From contig RAYY01000022.1 of the NCBI GenBank assembly GCA_003611875.1, forward strand, positions 1-64,000: a stretch of DNA of 64,000 nt, read 5' to 3'. Position 1 is the first letter of the stretch. Each line of letters begins with the position of its first letter. This document shows, piece by piece, positions 48,746-57,790 of this stretch. Source of the DNA: a bacterium D16-56 (GTDB lineage: Bacteria > Bacillota > Clostridia > Lachnospirales > Lachnospiraceae). A program made the position numbers and the translations under genes. A model generated the notes under the pieces. It ran no database searches. It was not told where the DNA came from and saw nothing but the letters and a program-made list of their open reading frames with translations.

Positions 48746-49183
48746 TCAATGGGGTTTTTTGCCGTGGAACCATTTTTCCGGCAGTTCGAATACAAACACA
48801 ATTCCCAGTACAATGGCGACAGCAGACTTGACCGCTCCATAGCCGGTTTCCAGAGCCATGGAGAGCTGGTTGCTTACTGTATAATAGGCTGCCCAGTAAA
48901 TGCCGGCTCCAGGTACTAATGGGAAGATTCCTGAGATTAGGAATAAGGTGGCGGGACAACGCTTGCGCACGGCGAACCAGCGTGAAAGCAGTATGACTGC
49001 TACAGTAGCACAAAAGGTAGCAGTGGCGGCAGAAGTGACAGGCTGAAGACAAAGATAGAACAGCCATCCAATGCCGCCTATGGTTCCGCAGTAAGGATAA
49101 TAACGGGCAGGCACACCGAACAACAGGGAAAATCCTATGGTTCCTACGGCAGCCGCCAGAACCTGCAGGATTAATCTTATCAT
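48746..49183 (-). CDS. ThrE-like exporter, C-terminal part (YjjB/DUF3815)
   Basis: A 145-aa membrane protein with four hydrophobic segments and the pattern PLVPGAGIYWAAYYTV, as in the small subunit of the threonine/serine exporter family. In Corynebacterium ThrE is one chain; here, as in many Firmicutes, it is split with the gene just upstream. The substrate is uncertain. Confidence 0.87.
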   Translation of the reverse strand: MIRLILQVLAAAVGTIGFSLLFGVPARYYPYCGTIGGIGWLFYLCLQPVTSAATATFCATVAVILLSRWFAVRKRCPATLFLISGIFPLVPGAGIYWAAYYTVSNQLSMALETGYGAVKSAVAIVLGIVFVFELPEKWFHGKKPH

Positions 49184-49234
49184 GAGTAGAAAGCTCCTTT
49201 CAAATTATGGTTGATCCGATGATTTGCGGATTTT

Positions 49235-50044
49235 TCAAAGAATCCCGCCAATAATGCCATTATATACTGCCATCATAAAGCCGGCTCCCATGGCAATACA
49301 AAAAAATACCAGGACGGCATCCAGCATACGAACGGATCCGGAAATATAATCGCCGTCTGCCATATCCCGGATTGCATTGGTAAAAGGAACCCCGGGCACC
49401 ATAATGATGATTCCTCCCACCAGCATGGATTCCAGGTGCGTACCTGTAAAAAGTCTGTAGCAGATAATGCTTAAAAGTGTTACCAGAGAGCTTCCTAAAA
49501 TATTGCAGACGATTTTGGAAAAATGCGGTTTTCCGATTTTCAGCAGATACCAGTAAAGCAGTATGCCGATTCCAACTGTACACAGACCATCCAGCCATCC
49601 TCCGCCAAAGAGATAGCTGAAACATGCGCCGGAAATGCCTGCAGACACAATCTGCAGTTTTTCCGGAAACTCCGGCATCTGCTGGATCCGCCTCAGCTCC
49701 TGCCTCACCTGTTCTGCAGTATAATCGCCGTTTTCGATCTGGCGGGAAAGCTGATTTACCTCTGCCACCCGCCCTAAATTGGCGCGGTTAACCGGAATCA
49801 GCAGCACCTTGGCAAACTGAGATTCTTTTTCATCCTCATTTCCCGATGTTAGGAATATGCCGTTGCTGAGTACAAAGGCGCTGGCAGAGGTAAGCCCAAA
49901 ATGTCTGCAGATCCGATAAATGGTTTCCTCTACCCGGAAAATCTCTGCTCCGTTTTCCAAAAGGAGCTTTCCGGCTTCCAATGCGGCTAAGAGAGCTTCT
50001 CGGTCCTGTCCTGAACGTTCCATGAATAAGGATTTTCCTTTCAT
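49235..50044 (-). CDS. ThrE-like exporter, N-terminal part (YjjP)
   Basis: A 269-aa protein. A soluble N-terminal part (AGKLLLENGAEIFRVEETIYRIC) is followed by about five membrane helices with the motif GIIIMVPGVPFTNAIRDMADGDYISG. It starts within the ATGA that ends the MBL-fold gene; a second ATG at 50023 is also possible. It forms a transporter with the DUF3815 protein downstream. Confidence 0.87.
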   Translation of the reverse strand: MKGKSLFMERSGQDREALLAALEAGKLLLENGAEIFRVEETIYRICRHFGLTSASAFVLSNGIFLTSGNEDEKESQFAKVLLIPVNRANLGRVAEVNQLSRQIENGDYTAEQVRQELRRIQQMPEFPEKLQIVSAGISGACFSYLFGGGWLDGLCTVGIGILLYWYLLKIGKPHFSKIVCNILGSSLVTLLSIICYRLFTGTHLESMLVGGIIIMVPGVPFTNAIRDMADGDYISGSVRMLDAVLVFFCIAMGAGFMMAVYNGIIGGIL

Positions 50045-50751
50045 ATCAGAAAGCTTTGTCCTTCCTGCCGGATCTCTGCGATCTTATTTCGATAGGATTC
50101 TGAGCAGGGGAGACTTTTTAAGCGGTCAATGATTCCATAATCCTCCCAAAAATGCATGGGAAATACCATTTTGGCTCCCACGGTTTCCATAAACTCGTGA
50201 AGTCCCAAATAAAACCACTCTTCCTGGCGTCCATCTAAAGGAAGCATGGCAGCGTCTGGAAGGACCCCGCATTGGCGGATGTTTTCCAATTCACGATGAT
50301 AATTGGCATTCATGTTGTTATTCCAAGCCTTTGTCTCCCCGCTCCACCTCCAGTTATTCAAATCTCCTGCATGATACAGCACATGGCCGTCATGTTCTAC
50401 CAGAAAGGCAATGCCTTCATCTGTGGAACGAAAGGCTGTAATACGGACGCCGCCGCCCTCAGAAAGGGATAAAGTGCTTCCGGGATCCATGTATTCGGTT
50501 TGGCAGAAATACTTTTCCGGTACCCGGTTCTGCCAGATATCATCAGACAGAATATAACGGATTTTAGGATGCTTATCAGCCAGTGTCCAGATAATTTGCG
50601 AGAAATGGTCCTCATGCCGGTGACTGACAAAAACAAGCAGCTCTTTGTCTGGCAGAAGATCTGGAAGCGGCCCTTTCATATAGTCAAACAGCAGATACAG
50701 CCGTTTTAGCTCTACAAGGAAGCTGCTGTGATGAATATAGGTTATTTTCAT
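50041..50751 (-). CDS. MBL-fold metallo-hydrolase
   Basis: A 236-aa cytoplasmic protein with the metallo-beta-lactamase fold: the metal motif SHRHEDHF (a variant of HxHxDH), a later His/Asp in LYHAGDLNNWRW and MHFWEDYGII. It resembles UlaG-like or YtkL-type hydrolases, but no substrate can be given. It overlaps the YjjP gene by 4 bp. Confidence 0.82.
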   Translation of the reverse strand: MKITYIHHSSFLVELKRLYLLFDYMKGPLPDLLPDKELLVFVSHRHEDHFSQIIWTLADKHPKIRYILSDDIWQNRVPEKYFCQTEYMDPGSTLSLSEGGGVRITAFRSTDEGIAFLVEHDGHVLYHAGDLNNWRWSGETKAWNNNMNANYHRELENIRQCGVLPDAAMLPLDGRQEEWFYLGLHEFMETVGAKMVFPMHFWEDYGIIDRLKSLPCSESYRNKIAEIRQEGQSFLI

Positions 50752-50826
50752 AGAAAAACCTCCATGGATTTAGATTTCTGTGGCTACATTTTATCACAAA
50801 CAGAAGGAAAAAAATAGTAGGAACAG

Positions 50827-50868
50827 AAAAAAGGCAGTAACCTCTTAAAGATGAAAAAGGTTACTGCC
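50827..50868 (-). terminator. Terminator of the DUF378 gene
   Basis: On the minus strand GGCAGTAACC (50859-50868) pairs with GGTTACTGCC (50833-50842) and runs into TTTTTT at 50827-50832. It ends the DUF378 transcript. Confidence 0.88.
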
Positions 50869-50885
50869 CATGCATAGCTTTACAT

Positions 50886-51101
50886 TTAAGATTGGCTGCG
50901 GACATTATTATTCTGCATATAAAAACTGATAAGATAAAGTCCGCAAAGTCCTACTAGTCCGTAGATGATTCTGGAAATCCAGCTCATGCCTCCAAATATA
51001 GAAGCTACCAAATTAAAGTCAAAAAATCCGATTAGTCCCCAGTTCACCGCACCGATGATAGCCAGGGTTAAAGCTGTGTAATCTAAAGCTTTATTTCTCA
51101 T
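50886..51101 (-). CDS. DUF378 small membrane protein
   Basis: A 71-aa protein with two transmembrane helices and the DUF378 pattern ALIGAVNWGLIGFFDFNLVASIFG. The function is unknown. The ATG at 51101 has the RBS GGAGGTGG; the open frame reaches 51209 without one. It is related to Bacillus YuzA. Confidence 0.88.
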   Translation of the reverse strand: MRNKALDYTALTLAIIGAVNWGLIGFFDFNLVASIFGGMSWISRIIYGLVGLCGLYLISFYMQNNNVRSQS

Positions 51102-51184
51102 AATGCCACCTCCTATGAGGGTAGTATGTGCGGCTTGTGAGAAAATATGCATTTTGTCAAAGACATGCATAAATGGACGGACGT

Positions 51185-52330
51185 TTAATTGGATTTTACC
51201 TCTTTCCAAAGATCATTATATATAGTATCCACATCATCTCCAAGATAGCGGAATACTTCGCAATTCACCAGAGAATCCTTATCCGGAAATACGGATTTGT
51301 TATTTTGCAGGTCTTCGTCCAGAAGATCAAAGGCTCCTTTGTTGGGGGTAGGATAGGTAATATATTCAAAATTTGCTTTGGCAATTTCCGGACGGCAGAG
51401 GAAGTCGATCCATTTTTCGGCATTTGTTTTATTTTTGGCATTTTTTGGAATTACCCATGCATCCAGCCAAAGATTTGTGCCTTCCTGGGGAATTACATAC
51501 TCCAGAGAATAGTCTAGCCCCAGATTTGCCACCTCTTCCTGAATATAAAGCATTTCACCGGAATAGATTACGCCCACAGCAGCCTCTCCGCCAATCATCT
51601 TATCCCGCACCTGATCAATGACATATGCCTGAACCAAAGGCTTTTGGTCGATCAACGCCTGTTTTGCCTGTTCAAGCTCACCCTCATCCGAGCTGTTCAT
51701 GGAAAAGCCGTCCTTTTTCAGGGCAACCATAAAAGCGTCGCGAACACTGTCCTGCATAAGAATCTCACCGCTTAGCTTTTCATCCCATAGATCTGACCAT
51801 TTTGTGGGCGGCGCCACTCCCAGCTCCTGCAGGCGTTTGGTATTGTATAAAATACCGACTGTTCCCCAGCAGTAGGGAACCGAATATTTGTTTTCCGGAT
51901 CAAAGGCTTTTGACATTTCCATATAGTCAGGGTCAATCTGGCTGATGTTGGGTACATTATCAAAATTAACCTCTGCCAGAAGATCATTCTCAATCATTTT
52001 CTGTATCATGTAATCAGAAGGACAGACCACATCGTAGGTGACAGCTCCAGCTTCAATAATAGGATACATTTCTTCGTTGGTTTCAAACAGGTCATATACT
52101 ACCCGGATGCCGGTTTCATCTTCAAATTGGTTAATGACGTCCTCATCAATATACTCTCCCCAATTGTAAACATATAATTCATCTGAGACTGTTTCATCTT
52201 CCCTATTTCCCTCTATGGCGGCAGTACTGCTGCCGGAAGACGATTCACCAGAAGATCCGCCTTTGCAGCCGGTCAGAAAGACGGCTATGGCAGCAGCCGC
52301 AAAACCACATGCAATCAACCTTTTTTTCAT
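51185..52330 (-). CDS. potD: Spermidine/putrescine ABC transporter, substrate-binding lipoprotein
   Basis: A 381-aa lipoprotein (lipobox FLTGC) that binds polyamines outside the membrane. The family motif LYVYNWGEYIDEDVINQFE is seen after a Ser/Gly linker, and the aromatic/acidic residues of the binding cleft occur at YDVVCPSDYMI and LDAWVIPKNAKN. It overlaps potC by 4 bp; last gene of the pot operon. Confidence 0.95.
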   Translation of the reverse strand: MKKRLIACGFAAAAIAVFLTGCKGGSSGESSSGSSTAAIEGNREDETVSDELYVYNWGEYIDEDVINQFEDETGIRVVYDLFETNEEMYPIIEAGAVTYDVVCPSDYMIQKMIENDLLAEVNFDNVPNISQIDPDYMEMSKAFDPENKYSVPYCWGTVGILYNTKRLQELGVAPPTKWSDLWDEKLSGEILMQDSVRDAFMVALKKDGFSMNSSDEGELEQAKQALIDQKPLVQAYVIDQVRDKMIGGEAAVGVIYSGEMLYIQEEVANLGLDYSLEYVIPQEGTNLWLDAWVIPKNAKNKTNAEKWIDFLCRPEIAKANFEYITYPTPNKGAFDLLDEDLQNNKSVFPDKDSLVNCEVFRYLGDDVDTIYNDLWKEVKSN

Positions 52331-53154
52331 AAAAAATTCCTCCTTGATAAAAAATTAAACCTTTTTTCCGTTTTCCTTCGAGGCACAAAGTTGGTAAAGA
52401 TCAACAGGGTAAGCACTATCAGGAAAATTACCGTGGAAAGGGCGTACATGGACGGGCGGATGCCGCGGCGCACTTCACTGTATATAAGGGTAGAAAGGGT
52501 ATTGATACCTGCTCCTTTTGTAAAGTGTGTGATGATAAAATCATCCAGAGACATGGTGAAGGCCAGCAAAAATCCAGACAGCACACCAGGCAGAATGTCC
52601 GGAAATACCACCTTAAAAAAAGCATATACCGGGCCCGCTCCCAGATCCATAGCCGCCTCATAGGTAGATCGGTTCGTCTGTTTCAGCTTGGGCATTACAC
52701 TTAAAATTACATAAGGAATATTGAAGGTAATGTGGGCAATCAGGATGGTCCTAAAGCCTAAGGATATCCCAAAGGCGATAAAAGCCAGCATAAGGGAAAT
52801 CCCGGTGACAATGTCTGCATTGAGCATAGGAATATTGGTGATTCCCATTACAATTGCTTTGTGCATCGGCTTCATGGTATTGATGGCAATGCAGGCAGCC
52901 ACCCCGATCACCGTGGCAATAAGGGCAGAGAGAAAAGCAATCAGCAGCGTGTTATGCAGGGCTGCCATAATATTGCGGCTGGCAAACATATCTGTGTACC
53001 ACCGAAGGGTAAATCCGCCCCACTGGGTACGGGATTTGGATGAATTAAAGGACAGGACCATCATGGTTGCAATGGGGGCATACAAAAAAATCATGATCAG
53101 CACCAGGTAAAAATCCTGCCAGGTTCGTCGAAGAAAACGCTGCAGTCTGTTCAT
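52327..53154 (-). CDS. potC: Spermidine/putrescine ABC transporter, permease PotC
   Basis: A 275-aa permease with six membrane segments. The EAA loop that contacts PotA reads YEAAMDLGAGPVYAFFKVVFPDILPGV. The start codon overlaps the potB stop at 53154. Confidence 0.95.
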   Translation of the reverse strand: MNRLQRFLRRTWQDFYLVLIMIFLYAPIATMMVLSFNSSKSRTQWGGFTLRWYTDMFASRNIMAALHNTLLIAFLSALIATVIGVAACIAINTMKPMHKAIVMGITNIPMLNADIVTGISLMLAFIAFGISLGFRTILIAHITFNIPYVILSVMPKLKQTNRSTYEAAMDLGAGPVYAFFKVVFPDILPGVLSGFLLAFTMSLDDFIITHFTKGAGINTLSTLIYSEVRRGIRPSMYALSTVIFLIVLTLLIFTNFVPRRKTEKRFNFLSRRNFL

Positions 53155-53966
53155 TAGAATGCACTCCCTTCACCGTTTTTATCATATTTGGCAATTACTG
53201 CCATGCTGATCAGAATAAAGATCATCAGCACTAAGGAAAGACCTGAGCCTAAATGCCAGTTGCTCCCTCTGGTAAATTCCTGTTCGATTACATTGCCGAT
53301 CAACAGGATCTTGCTGCCTCCTAACAGGTTGGAGATGACAAAGGTAGTCAGTGCCGGTACAAACACCATAGTAATCCCGCTGATCACGCCAGGTACACTT
53401 AACGGAAACCAAATCCGCAGCAGGGTTTGTACAGGATTTGCCCCTAAGTCACGGGCAGCATTGATCGTATCGTCGTCGATCTTGCAGAGTACATTGTAAA
53501 TCGGCAGCACCATAAAAGGCAGAAAATTGTAAACCATACCTAAAATAATGGCGCCGGAGGTATTGATCAAATTCTGGCTGGGCAGATGCAGCACAGATAA
53601 GATTCCGTTGATCACACCGTTTTTCTCTAATAAAGTCTGCCAGGCCATAGTACGCAGCAGAAAATTCATCCACATGGGAAGGATGAAGATAAACACAATA
53701 AAGCTTCCCCGCCCTACGCCCCGGTTCCGCAGGATCATGGCCAGGGGGTAGGCAAGAATCAGACAAACAACAGTGCTGATTAAGGACAGCCACAGGGACA
53801 GCCACAAAGCCTTTACATGCTCCGGGGTTCCGATCGACGTTACATTGGCAAGAGTAAAAGCACCGTTCCGATCTGTAAGCCCGTAATATAGGATCAACGC
53901 TAAAGGGATGATAATAAAGCCTGCCATCCATACCAGATAAGGCGCGGCCAGCATTTTTTTACTCAT
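53154..53966 (-). CDS. potB: Spermidine/putrescine ABC transporter, permease PotB
   Basis: A 270-aa permease with six membrane segments and the EAA loop [27 protein letters not shown]. It overlaps potA by 8 bp and potC by one base. Together with PotC it forms the channel. Confidence 0.95.
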   Translation of the reverse strand: MSKKMLAAPYLVWMAGFIIIPLALILYYGLTDRNGAFTLANVTSIGTPEHVKALWLSLWLSLISTVVCLILAYPLAMILRNRGVGRGSFIVFIFILPMWMNFLLRTMAWQTLLEKNGVINGILSVLHLPSQNLINTSGAIILGMVYNFLPFMVLPIYNVLCKIDDDTINAARDLGANPVQTLLRIWFPLSVPGVISGITMVFVPALTTFVISNLLGGSKILLIGNVIEQEFTRGSNWHLGSGLSLVLMIFILISMAVIAKYDKNGEGSAF

Positions 53967-55035
53967 TGACTCCTACGGCCTCCTCATCCTCTGAAGCAGG
54001 TTTATTCATGATTTGGATATCAAAGGGATCCACATGGATGCCTACTTCTCTGCCTACAGGACATAGATCTGTGCTGTGAACCAGCCATTCAAAGCCGTCG
54101 GGAGTCGTTACCTCCATCTCATAATGAACGCCTTTAAAGATCAGATGGGTACACACACCGGTAAGGGTCCCTGCAGGCGGATCTACCAGGTCAATGTCTT
54201 CAGGACGAATCACCACATCCACGGGACGGTTGCTGCCAAAGCCTTTGTCCACACAGGCAAACCGAGCGCCGAAGATTTCTACCAGCTCATCTCGTATCAT
54301 AATGCCCGGGACAATATTGCTTTCCCCAATGAAATCCGCCACAAAGGCATTTTCCGGTTCATTATAGATCTGTTCAGGAGTGCCCATCTGCTGAATATAA
54401 CCCTGGTTCATGACAACAATGGTATCAGACATAGTCAGAGCCTCTTCCTGATCGTGGGTTACATAGATAAAGGTGATTCCCAGCTCATTTTTCAGACGGA
54501 TCAGCTCATATTGCATATCCTGACGCAGCTTTAGGTCAAGGGCGCCTAAGGGTTCGTCTAAAAGCAGAACACGAGGTTCATTTACAATAGCCCGGGCAAT
54601 GGCAATACGCTGCTGCTGGCCTCCGCTTAGAGAGCTGACGGAGCGGTTCTCATAGCCGTCTAAGTTTACCAGCTTTAGCGCGTATTTGATTTTATCCTGG
54701 ATGTAGGACTTTGACTTGCCTTTGATCTTCAGCCCAAAGGCAATGTTTTCTGCAATATTCATATGAGAAAATAGGGCATATTTCTGGAATACGGTATTAA
54801 GCTGGCGCTTGTTTGGCGGAAGCTTGCTGATATCCTCTCCGTCGAAGATCACCTGTCCTTGGTCGGCAGTCTCAAAGCCGCCTATGATCCGCAGGGTGGT
54901 GGTCTTGCCGCAGCCGCTGGGGCCTAATAAGGTGACAAAGGTATTTTCCGCCACAGAGAGATTCAGATTGTCTAAAACCACAGTCCCGTCAAAGCTTTTT
55001 GTAATATTTCTTAAATCGATCAAGGGCTGGCTCAT
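53959..55035 (-). CDS. potA: Spermidine/putrescine ABC transporter, ATPase PotA
   Basis: A 358-aa ATPase with Walker [10 protein letters not shown] (38-46), signature [15 protein letters not shown], Walker [13 protein letters not shown], and a C-terminal TOBE regulatory domain. First structural gene of the pot operon, 107 bp after the XRE-cupin regulator gene. Confidence 0.96.
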   Translation of the reverse strand: MSQPLIDLRNITKSFDGTVVLDNLNLSVAENTFVTLLGPSGCGKTTTLRIIGGFETADQGQVIFDGEDISKLPPNKRQLNTVFQKYALFSHMNIAENIAFGLKIKGKSKSYIQDKIKYALKLVNLDGYENRSVSSLSGGQQQRIAIARAIVNEPRVLLLDEPLGALDLKLRQDMQYELIRLKNELGITFIYVTHDQEEALTMSDTIVVMNQGYIQQMGTPEQIYNEPENAFVADFIGESNIVPGIMIRDELVEIFGARFACVDKGFGSNRPVDVVIRPEDIDLVDPPAGTLTGVCTHLIFKGVHYEMEVTTPDGFEWLVHSTDLCPVGREVGIHVDPFDIQIMNKPASEDEEAVGVNE

Positions 55036-55142
55036 AGTATGTTCCTCCTATGTATCTGGAGACCCGCAGGTGTATTATCACATGAGGGTGAAGGCAGCAG
55101 GCTCCGATATGGCAATATTCCGGCAGATTATAATAGCCGGTT

Positions 55143-55676
55143 TTAAAAGCTTGGCGGTGAGCTGACCCACAAAAGGACGGCTCCTGCCTTACTGGAAAGA
55201 AAATGCTTTTTGTCCGGCACAAAATAAAAGGATTCTCCCTTTTTTGCCCGAAAAACCTGGCTTCCGATGTGAATGGCAACAGAACCCTGCAGCACATAGC
55301 CGAACTCCTCTCCTTCATGGGGATTATCCGGATAGGTTTCTCCGCCTGCTTCTAAGGTCAGAAGAATTGGCTCCATCATATTCTTTTGGGCATTGGGAAT
55401 GATCCACTTAATCTCATTTTTTAGTTCCGGGTCATATTTTTCAAAATAGTCTGACTTTCCGAATACGATTTGTTCGTCAGGACCTTCATAAAAAAATTCG
55501 CCTAAAGTAGTACCCAGACATTGAAGAATATCTGTCAGGGTTGCAATGGAGGGGGATGTCAGGTTCCGCTCTACCTGGGAAATAAATCCCTTGGACAGCT
55601 CGGAACGGTCGGCAAGCTCCTCCTGGGTGAGACCCTTTAATACCCGGAGTTCCTTTAATTTTAAACCGATATCCAT
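55143..55676 (-). CDS. XRE-cupin transcription regulator (PuuR-like)
   Basis: A 177-aa regulator. The N-terminal helix-turn-helix (residues 7-60, LRVLKGLTQEELADRSELSKGFISQVERN) is followed by a C-terminal cupin domain (about 105-175, with NPHEGEEFGYVLQGSVAIHIG) that likely senses a small ligand. This layout is that of PuuR, and the genes next to it move polyamines. The ATG at 55676 follows GGGAGG; the frame reaches 55697. Confidence 0.9.
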   Translation of the reverse strand: MDIGLKLKELRVLKGLTQEELADRSELSKGFISQVERNLTSPSIATLTDILQCLGTTLGEFFYEGPDEQIVFGKSDYFEKYDPELKNEIKWIIPNAQKNMMEPILLTLEAGGETYPDNPHEGEEFGYVLQGSVAIHIGSQVFRAKKGESFYFVPDKKHFLSSKAGAVLLWVSSPPSF

Positions 55677-55729
55677 GTATTGCCTCCCACTATGCAAAAA
55701 AGCTACAACTACATGATAATTAACCTTAA

Positions 55730-55785
55730 AGTTTACAAATACTAACTGACTATGAAAATAAGTAAAAAGTTTAGTAATAATAAAC
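55730..55785. promoter_or_regulatory. Two imperfect palindromes in the XRE-pot leader, possible operators
   Basis: AGTTTACAAATACTAACT (55730-55747) and GTTTAGTAATAATAAAC (55769-55785) are imperfect palindromes with GTTTA/TAAAC-like half sites. They lie between the promoter at 55800-55827 and the start codon. Binding by the XRE protein is inferred. Confidence 0.5.
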
Positions 55786-55799
55786 AGGCAGTAAGTACC

Positions 55800-55827
55800 A
55801 TTATACAGAAAAATACTGTCCTGTCAA
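55800..55827 (-). promoter_or_regulatory. Promoter of the XRE-potABCD operon
   Basis: Minus-strand -35 TTGACA (55822-55827), 16-bp spacer, -10 TATAAT (55800-55805). Both hexamers match the consensus. The leader is about 120 nt. Confidence 0.88.
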
Positions 55828-55857
55828 TATGCTAAAGAAGGATTTTTGAGTTTTTTT

Positions 55858-55992
55858 TGACAGATGCTCCCGCCGACCTGATGTATCATACGGTCAGCGC
55901 AGCCAGTACCCTATCTTTTCTGGGGCAGACCCTGCGAAGACCTACAGCAAGGATTCGGGACTTTTACAGGAAACCATGAAGGTTCAACATTA
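55858..55992. other. Orphan GC-richer intergenic segment
   Basis: A block of about 135 bp that is visibly GC-richer than the AT-rich sequence on both sides. A plus-strand frame stays open over much of it but has no start codon, RBS or recognisable family. It may be a gene relic or an unrecognised RNA or site. No strong symmetry was found by eye. Confidence 0.4.
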
Positions 55993-56014
55993 AATGCTCA
56001 TAATAAATTAATAC

Positions 56015-56043
56015 TTGTATATTTGAAGGAATAATGATACGAT
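56015..56043 (+). promoter_or_regulatory. Candidate asnA promoter
   Basis: TTGTAT (56015-56020), 17-bp spacer, TACGAT (56038-56043), 45 bp before asnA. Both hexamers are imperfect, so the call is moderate. Confidence 0.45.
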
Positions 56044-56087
56044 AAGCAGGATAAATTTATATTAGGAAATTACTGGGAGGAAATAAT

Positions 56088-57095
56088 ATGGGACTGATAA
56101 TACCCAAAGACTATGATCCTCATCTGACAGTCCGGGAGACACAGGAGGCAATCAAATACATTCGTGATACGTTCCAGAAGGAATTTGGCCGGGAGATGCA
56201 CCTAGAGAGGATCTCTGCGCCCTTGTTTGTAGAACAGTCCAGTGGATTGAATGACAACCTTAACGGTGTGGAGCGTCCGGTTGGATTTGATATGTATGCA
56301 TTTCCCGGAGAAAGGATTGAGGTGGTTCAGTCTCTTGCCAAGTGGAAGAGAATGGCTCTTAAAGAGTATGGCTTCCAGCCGGGAGAGGGTCTTTATACCA
56401 ACATGAACGCTATCCGCCGGGATGAGGAGCTGGATAATCTTCACTCCTGCTATGTAGATCAATGGGACTGGGAAAAGGTAATTACCAGAGAACAGAGAAA
56501 CACAGAAACCCTGAAAGAGACCGTATGTACAATCTTTAAGATCATTAAGCATATGCAGCATGAGGTTTGGTATAAGTATCCGGAGGCTGTTAAGCATCTG
56601 CCGAAAAACATTACCTTTGTGACCTCCGAAGAGCTGGAGGAACGCTATCCTGATAAAACGCCTAAGGAGCGAGAGAATCTGATTACCAAAGAGCACGGGT
56701 GTGTGTTCCTGATGAAAATCGGAGAAAAGCTGAAAAACGGAAAGCCTCATGACGGCAGAGCGCCGGATTACGATGACTGGCAGCTTAACGGGGATATTTT
56801 GTTCTGGTATGATCTGCTGGATTGTGCCTTGGAGATCTCCAGCATGGGAATCCGGGTCGATGAAAAATCGCTGGATGAGCAGCTTGCTAAGGCGGGATGT
56901 GATGACAGAAGAAATCTCCCTTATCACAAAATGCTTCTGGCAGGTGAGCTTCCCTGTACCATAGGAGGCGGAATTGGGCAGTCCCGCTTATGTATGCTTC
57001 TTTTGAACCGTGCTCATGTGGGAGAGGTTCAGGCAAGTCTTTGGCCGGAAGACATGCGGAACGTGTGCCGCGAGAATCATATTTTCCTGCTGTAA
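56088..57095 (+). CDS. asnA: Aspartate-ammonia ligase (asparagine synthetase A)
   Basis: Makes asparagine from aspartate, ammonia and ATP. It is 335 aa, the usual size. It has the class II aminoacyl-tRNA-synthetase-like fold with [22 protein letters not shown], the DxY region [34 protein letters not shown], and the end [14 protein letters not shown]. The RBS TGGGAGGA lies just before the ATG. It is the only plus-strand gene between 45.4 and 61 kb. Confidence 0.97.
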   Translation: MGLIIPKDYDPHLTVRETQEAIKYIRDTFQKEFGREMHLERISAPLFVEQSSGLNDNLNGVERPVGFDMYAFPGERIEVVQSLAKWKRMALKEYGFQPGEGLYTNMNAIRRDEELDNLHSCYVDQWDWEKVITREQRNTETLKETVCTIFKIIKHMQHEVWYKYPEAVKHLPKNITFVTSEELEERYPDKTPKERENLITKEHGCVFLMKIGEKLKNGKPHDGRAPDYDDWQLNGDILFWYDLLDCALEISSMGIRVDEKSLDEQLAKAGCDDRRNLPYHKMLLAGELPCTIGGGIGQSRLCMLLLNRAHVGEVQASLWPEDMRNVCRENHIFLL

Positions 57096-57210
57096 ACCTC
57101 CATGCGCCCGGCAATGGATGCATCACCACTTATGAAAGACTGGCGGGTGCATTTGGCATCTCTGAATTTAAATCGCCTCCGGCGATAGGGCTTTCGCAGT
57201 GAAAATAAGA

Positions 57211-57264
57211 TTTGCAGCAGCCCCTTTTGCCAAAGCGGCTGATTCCGAAAGGGGCTTCTGCAAA
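57211..57264. terminator. Bidirectional hairpin between asnA and rpiB
   Basis: TTTGCAGCAGCCCCTTT (57211-57227) pairs with AAAGGGGCTTCTGCAAA (57248-57264) at 15 of 17 positions. It sits between two converging genes. The GCAGCAGCC and CTGCAAAATCC parts are shared with the hairpin at 30037-30110. Confidence 0.8.
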
Positions 57265-57270
57265 ATCCGG

Positions 57271-57717
57271 TTACGAAGTGGCATTTTCTATTTCCGTTAG
57301 CTGTGCTACACGTCGGTCATGACGTCCTCCTTCATAGGCATTGTCCAGCCATTCATCCACAATCATTTTCGCCATCTCTGTACCGATTACCCGTGCGCCA
57401 AAGGTCAGAACATTGGTATTATTGTGCATGCGGGACAAGCGTGCGCTGTATGGTTCACTGCAGGTACAGACCCGGATTCCTTTGATCTTTCCTGCCGCAA
57501 TTCCGATCCCGATTCCGGTTCCACAGATGGCAATTCCATAATCTGCCTCTCCCGAAGCCACAGCACGTCCGACTTTTTCTCCATATTCCGGATAATCACA
57601 GCTTTCACTGGTATCAGTCCCAAAATCAATTACTTCATAGCCCTTTGTTTTTACATAATCCCGAATGATGGTTTTCATCTCTACTGCGGAATGATCATTT
57701 CCCATTGCTATTTTCAT
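57271..57717 (-). CDS. rpiB: Ribose-5-phosphate isomerase B
   Basis: Interconverts ribose-5-P and ribulose-5-P (RpiB/LacA/LacB family). It is 148 aa. The start is MKIAMGNDHSAVEMK, the catalytic Cys65 lies in GIAICGTGIGIGIAAGKI, and the phosphate-binding ENxSAR-type region reads EPYSARLSRMHNNTNVLTFG. It lies 73 bp downstream of aroC. Confidence 0.93.
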   Translation of the reverse strand: MKIAMGNDHSAVEMKTIIRDYVKTKGYEVIDFGTDTSESCDYPEYGEKVGRAVASGEADYGIAICGTGIGIGIAAGKIKGIRVCTCSEPYSARLSRMHNNTNVLTFGARVIGTEMAKMIVDEWLDNAYEGGRHDRRVAQLTEIENATS

Positions 57718-57790
57718 GAAGGTCTCCTTTTTCGTATAGTCTTCATTCTATTAATAACTCATAATAATTCAATGTTTTCTTCAGGCTCTG

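Noticed and set aside
56001-56087. T-box or amino-acid riboswitch before asnA
   Set aside because: The leader is too short and lacks T-box sequence and an antiterminator hairpin.
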